Source: Voacanga thouarsii
Taxonomy: Eukaryota; Streptophyta; Magnoliopsida; Gentianales; Apocynaceae
Direction: 5' to 3'
Assembly (NCBI GenBank): GCA_026120185.1
Contig: JANUWF010001165.1
Location: 496,001 to 560,000 of the forward strand
Length of the DNA: 64,000 bases
The notes below the pieces were generated by a model, which worked only from the letters and a program-made list of their open reading frames with translations, was not told the DNA's origin and did no database searches. The position numbers were made by a program, and so were the translations under genes. This document shows, piece by piece, positions 59,474 to 64,000 of the stretch. The first letter of the stretch is position 1. Every line of letters starts with the position of its first letter.

Positions 59474-60360
59474 GTGAGAATCTCTCTTCTTAAACCAAGT
59501 GTTTCCTATGGTCAAATCATAGGCCAAGGCAAAGTCAAGAATAACAGTTTCTACTTTATTTCTAACTCCGAAACCCTGACCTCCATGAATACTCTCAAAC
59601 CCGCTCTGATTAGTACCCACATGTCCGTTTAGATCGCCACCAATAAAAAGCTTTTCTACACACAGTATACTTTGTATAATCTCATCTAAATCATCCTAAA
59701 ATTGTTGCCTAACTGAATCCTCAAGTCCCACTTGTGGCGCATAAGTACTAATAAAAATAGTAATCTTGCCACTAATCATGATCTTGATGCTCAAAATCCT
59801 ATTATTCTTCCTCTGTACTTCAATCACATCATCAATAAATTTACGGTCAATAATAATCCCGACTCCATTTCTATTCCTAACTTTACTTGAATACCAACTT
59901 ATAACCCCAAGGCGCTACTACTCTCGCATTCTCACCTACTCATTTGGTTTCCTGAAGATACAAAATGCTAATTTTTTTTCTCTACATAACCTCCACTAAT
60001 TCTGTCAGTCATTGGTCAAAGATCCTATATTCCATATAGCTAGACGGATTCTATCACTATATACTATCTTTTTTATTCTACACCCTTGCATATTTGACAC
60101 CGTATCCGGGGACCGACACGGCGTATTGCTTCCGGGTAACGACCTAGCAACCCTCATATATTTATCACTGCATCCAGGTCTAAGAAGTGCAGTACGTCGC
60201 TGAGTAGTGAATGCCCCCACGAAGTCAATCAATTGGTTCATGTCATGAATGTGACTATATTTTACGTTGACTGTCACAAACCTTACCACAACTCTTCTCC
60301 TTTATTTGGGCTTGAGACCGGCAATGAACACCCTAGACAAAGCTTGCGGAACTCACAGGC
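59474..60360 (-). mobile_element. RTE-type LINE fragment, 5' part with endonuclease
   Basis: Minus strand from about 60360. The leader-proximal frame at 60289-60005 ends in RIRLAIWNIGSLTND, typical of the start of the apurinic-like endonuclease of plant RTE LINEs. Further pieces with frameshifts follow (ARVVAPWGYKL, then TIFISTYAPQVGLEDSV). Finally, 59620-59438 reads GTNQSGFESIHGGQGFGVRN and ILDFALAYDLTIGNTWFKKR, the second half of the endonuclease. The fragment stops at 59474 in mid-domain, where Copia C begins. Reverse transcriptase is absent. LINEs usually lose their 5' part, so loss of the 3' part points to a later deletion or rearrangement. Confidence 0.82.
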
Positions 60361-61694
60361 AGAGTTATTTGAATATATTATTTTAATTATTTTAATTGTT
60401 ATTCTTTTAAAAAATATTTTGTACAAACAAAATTTATGTGCATTGTTTGATGATCAGTTGATACCTTTTCCTTAGTCAATGTAATTCATTTTTTTTTTTT
60501 TGTCATTGTTATCGATAGTCAATGGATTTTTTTTCTTGAAACTTTTTCTTTATTTATTGTTTATTAAAGAGTTTTTATTTTTTTATTCTCAATTGTGGCT
60601 ACTTTAAACACTTATTTTCATAACATAAAGTAATGGGGTCCAGACCATTGCTTTCATTTTTGGCAATGTGGCATCCGTTTTCTGCACGTGGTTCGCCACT
60701 CATTTCACTTGTGGACTTTCTGGTGTTATCTTACAATGTTCTCTTAAGTGAATTTGATTCTGGAATTCGAAGTTCGTTGTGTCATACATCTTTGTGTTAA
60801 CTATGGATGTGAAGTCTTTCTCAGTGGTGGTGGGGTGTTATTGTTGTCGACATCCATTTATCTACTCCGATTCGAGCTCGGGATGACTCGGTGGCTACAC
60901 ACCCATCTATATACCATCTCCTTCACATTCTCCACCGAAGTAGACTTGAAGACTCAGATTCAGGTGGTTTTCTTTTGTTGGTTAGTTGATTAGTGTGTTT
61001 GTTGAGATAGACAACAAAGATCGATTTTTTTCTTCATTTAAAATAGCTATAGGTATGATTTTGTTTAGATTTTTTTATTTTGTTGTTTATCATATTTTTA
61101 TGTGTTTGTGTTCCTTGAACAAAGTAAAATGGTATGTTTTATTTATAGGGAATGGGTAGAAAATGGTAAGGGAATGGTAGCATTTTAAAAATTTTTTTTC
61201 CTACTTTGAATTTGTGTTAAATCATCTTCAACTCAACTCAAATTTTTCATGAGTTGTTTTGGTGATTCAATCAGTATAATCAAAGTTAGGGCTTTGTTTA
61301 TGTTGAATCTTTAGATTCATCTATTCATAACAAAGGTCTAATCTTGATTTCTGTTTTTGCTATTCTTCATGAAATTTCAGTTCTGTTTTGGTTAAATAGC
61401 TATGTCTGGGTTTTTTATAGTTGATCTGAAGTTGAAAAATGTTCTGGGTTGGTTTTTCATTTGGTCTTTCAGTTTTGTTTTGGTTAAATAAGTTTATTTG
61501 AATGTGTTTTTCGATTAAATAGGTGATCATATTTATTTGCCAATTTACTGAATTGTTGTCAGAGCTGGTTCAATAAAAGAAGCATCTGTGTTTAATGATA
61601 AAGATTTTGGGATGAGGGTTGTTTGCGTATTAGATTCAGTGTTTGTTCTTTGGTTTTAGATTATTTGGGCATGCTCTCTTTGTCGAATTAGATT
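60361..61694. other. Gene-free stretch
   Basis: T-rich. An 81-codon frame at 60748-60993 has mixed composition and ends near a donor-like CAG|GTGGTT; no family recognised. The rest resembles intron or intergenic DNA. Confidence 0.4.
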
Positions 61695-61850
61695 ATTTTT
61701 TCGTGTTATTTTTAGATTTTCTCTGAACTGGGTCATTTTATCTTTCTTTTATTTCTCACTTTCTCTAAAAATATTTTTTCGTGTTATTTTTAGATTTTCT
61801 CTGAACTGGGTCATTTTATCTTTCTTTTATTTCTCACTTTCTCTAAAAAT
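61695..61850. repeat. Perfect 78-bp tandem duplication
   Basis: Two copies (61695-61772 and 61773-61850) are identical over their full length, so the duplication is recent. Confidence 0.9.
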
Positions 61851-61955
61851 ATGTTGATTTCTTGATTTTGGTTTAGTGGTGCCTTCTTGATTTGGTTTCT
61901 AAAAAATGTTCATTTCTTGATTTCAATTTGCAAATATTCTAATTTAACAAATTAC

Positions 61956-62671
61956 ATTCCAATAGTCTGTGACTGCCCCTGTTTATCCATTTTCTTAGAT
62001 AGTCGACACAAATGCCCAACAATATCTACACAGAAGAGAACATTTTTCAACCCTTCCTGTTCTATTCAACACTCAAACAAAGTATCACTTACCAATTAAA
62101 TATCCTCCTTGATCAACATGTCTCTCATGTTGCTCAAAATGATGAATATAAATTTATGCCTTAGAATTCTAGGTAATTTATCAATCATTTCCTCCATATT
62201 AGTTCCAGCATGAAATTTTATAAAAACCATCTGATTACACATTTTGTACTTTACTTTATATTCCAGAACACAAAATTTTTTCAGTAGATAATACTTCCCT
62301 TCTTCGCTTGCACCACGAAGTTCATCTCCATTTTTACTCCTAATGATTATATACATAACCGTTTCCTGCACATGTAAAATAGACAATAAACTTATCCATC
62401 AATATCAAATAAATGATACAATCTAAAAACCAACAAATTTTACTTGCTTGTTAATAGCAAGGAATTCTATGCTTAGGAATTCTCCTTCTTTTTGTGCATT
62501 AAAAGCTTCCCATATCTTATCTACATAGAATTGAATTTGATTCTTTTGATGTTGCCGACCAATGTCTTTAAACATGGCAAAACCCATCTTAGTCCCACTC
62601 ATTTTCTTATGTCCTCGCAAAATTGGAAACCTCGAACAATATATATAGGCATCATCCAGAAAACCTTTCAC
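61956..62671 (-). pseudogene. Replication protein A-like OB-fold gene fragment (broken)
   Basis: Minus strand. Exon a, 62671-62444, includes MGFAMFKDIGRQHQKNQIQF, WEAFNAQKEGEFLSIEFLAI and ends CAA|GTAAAA. Exon b, 62365-62093, starts after TGTGCAG and includes TVMYIIIRSKNGDEL, YYLLKKFCVLEYKVKYKMCN and IKFHAGTNMEEM. A one-base shift near 62140-62170 moves to a frame ending HVDQGGYLI before G|GTAAGT. Exon c, from 62025 after CTGTGTAG, reads DIVGHLCRLSKKMDKQGQSQ, and the frame fits across the splice (YLI-DIVG). The strand pattern and the closing D-I/V-I/V-G motif match the first OB folds of plant RPA70-like (DUF223) proteins, which bind single-stranded DNA. Such genes are frequent in Helitrons. 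The frameshift and lack of later exons make it a remnant. Confidence 0.55.
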
Positions 62672-62824
62672 CTGCTACTAAATATCTCTTCCAATATACG
62701 AAGAGATTTTGTTGAAATTGAAACATCACACTTAATTAGGATCCAAACCAAAACAAAAACATTCTATTAACATATAGATTTTGGGGTAAAAAAAACACAA
62801 AAATTGAAGCAATCGAAACCCTTT

Positions 62825-63065
62825 AACCAAAGCATCCTGAATAACTTGTCAAATCACAAGAACAACATGGAGAGAGAGTGAACCTACTATGGAGAGAGTA
62901 AATGGGCTTTAAAAGAGAGTGAAAAGATGCCAGCAGTCTAAATGAAGTAATGAAAATGAAGAGTAAATGGGCTTGAAGAGAGAGTGAAAAGACGCCAGCA
63001 GTCAAAACGAAGCAATGAAAACGAATCAACCAAAGCATCCTCAATATCTCATCAAATCCCAAGTA
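62825..63065. repeat. Diverged tandem repeats (65-bp unit) with duplicated flanks
   Basis: A 65-bp unit beginning GAGTAAATGGGCTT occurs at 62896-62960 and 62961-63025. The flanking phrase AACCAAAGCATCCT occurs at 62825 and 63028, so the duplication is compound. It lies upstream of the RPA-like fragment. Confidence 0.8.
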
Positions 63066-64000
63066 CCATAGCGATCCACAATTGCTTAGAGATATCATGG
63101 TTCTATCTCATAAATAATCTTCTACTACTAACCTAAAAAACATTCCCAAGTAACACACCCAAAGCATAAACATATACAACGAAATATGTTGCTTAAACCT
63201 CTAGCACTTAACCCCAAACTCATACCTAATTATCTCACCTAACAGGAAACCTGAAGAACAAAACCGAAGTACTTCTCTAGTCCAACCGTCCTACCATAAC
63301 TACAAACCAAACCCTAATGTTGATGTGTCATAGAAACATTAGCTAATTAACCTAATGGGGTGAGGTGTCAAACCCTTAGGACTTTACTTCTCAGCCTTAC
63401 TACTTATTAATTTGGATTGATTTTGATACAAAGAATCGCAAATAAGTCTTTTTTTTTTTAAATTATGGTCTATTTATGGATTCCTTATAATTGTTATATG
63501 TAACACTTCTGTACCAAATAAAATTGTAAATTGTAATAATTGGAGTGTCACCTCATCTATACTCCAGATAAGGAGTCTTTATAACATATATATTTATGCT
63601 TAGATTAGAAATAAAATCGCAGCAAAAGAGATTTTCAAACTCTAATAATATTTCAAAGAGTTATTACAACCTAGATATAATGAAATGAATCTAACTCTCG
63701 TCACAAAATACTCATAATCTCTACAAGAGTGCTTAGAAGAATAGCAAACATTTGCCTTCGAACATCTTCCATACTAATTATACCAGTTACTGTGAGTTAG
63801 AATTAGAAGGATGTGTCCCTTCAATAGTAGTTATGTGAGTACCTCTTTTCGAAACTTGCAAGGATATAGTTAGTAAAATGTGTGGGTTAAGTTCAATGAG
63901 TCTTGTGTATGTTAGTGAATAATTTCAATTAAATAGAATTGTTAACACAATATGCAGTTATGAAACAATATATGTGATGTCGTATGGTAAAAATATCTAT
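63066..64000. other. Gene-free end of the window
   Basis: No credible frame. From about 63540 the style (GGAGTGTCACCTCATCTATA, then an AAATCGCAGCAAAAGAG phrase) resembles the interior of plant retroelement LTRs, but no partner copy is in the window. Confidence 0.35.

Noticed and set aside
1..64000. CRISPR arrays, bacterial operons, tRNA or rRNA genes
   Set aside because: No evenly spaced direct repeats, no prokaryotic gene layout and no tRNA/rRNA signature was seen; gene structure and repeats are those of a plant nucleus.

Overview
This window looks like AT-rich nuclear DNA of a flowering plant, probably a eudicot. It has one host gene that is intact by sequence and a thick layer of nested plant LTR retrotransposons, MITEs, hAT-type and LINE remnants. 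The host gene is a split, nine-hundred-residue SPEN-family RNA-binding protein (three RRMs plus a SPOC domain) whose order of domains and wording match FPA, the autonomous-pathway flowering-time and 3'-end-processing regulator. I see no rRNA, tRNA, CRISPR or prokaryotic signals. Everything here was read by eye; no database search was run.

Layout. 1-2455: non-coding, microsatellite-rich DNA that may be part of a long Ty3/gypsy LTR resuming at 30043-31156. 2456-30042: an old Copia element (called Copia A) with 1.9-kb LTRs. It has been hit by four later insertions, each with its own target-site duplication: a 3.0-kb non-coding insertion (2948-5948) and a 7.6-kb minus-strand Ty3/gypsy element (6679-14242) in its 5' LTR, a 6.0-kb minus-strand element with a tRNA-Asp-type primer site (17313-23304) in gag, and a 1.6-kb non-autonomous hAT-like element carrying exon-like host sequence (25055-26636) in pol. 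Removing the four gives a 9.4-kb Copia with LTRs of 1854 and 1882 bp. 31774-37345: a younger, almost complete Copia (Copia B) with an exact 5-bp TSD. 37351-47419: mostly degenerate non-coding DNA, with an inverted-repeat element holding a coding-like fragment (37918-38707) and a Stowaway-like MITE (39138-39402).

47420-53582 (minus): the FPA-like gene in five coding exons; its reading frame closes exactly across all four introns (2847 nt, 948 residues). Its 2.1-kb first intron has a readable extension of exon 1 and a candidate poly(A) signal, which is of interest because FPA is known in Arabidopsis to control itself by cleavage in intron 1. Upstream of the promoter lie a Stowaway-like MITE (54039-54331) and a second, 3'-truncated relative of Copia B (Copia C, 54665-59473), which is joined to the middle of an RTE-type LINE (59474-60360, minus).

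60361-64000: non-coding DNA with short tandem duplications and a broken, at least three-exon gene on the minus strand for a replication protein A-like OB-fold protein (61956-62671), a type often carried by plant Helitrons.

The only gene likely to work for the plant is the FPA-like one. The rest is a layered record of transposition, capture of host exons and decay. I found no convincing new biological system; the best leads are the shared integrase active-site change in Copia B and C, the exon-carrying hAT element, and the intron-1 poly(A) candidate in the FPA-like gene.
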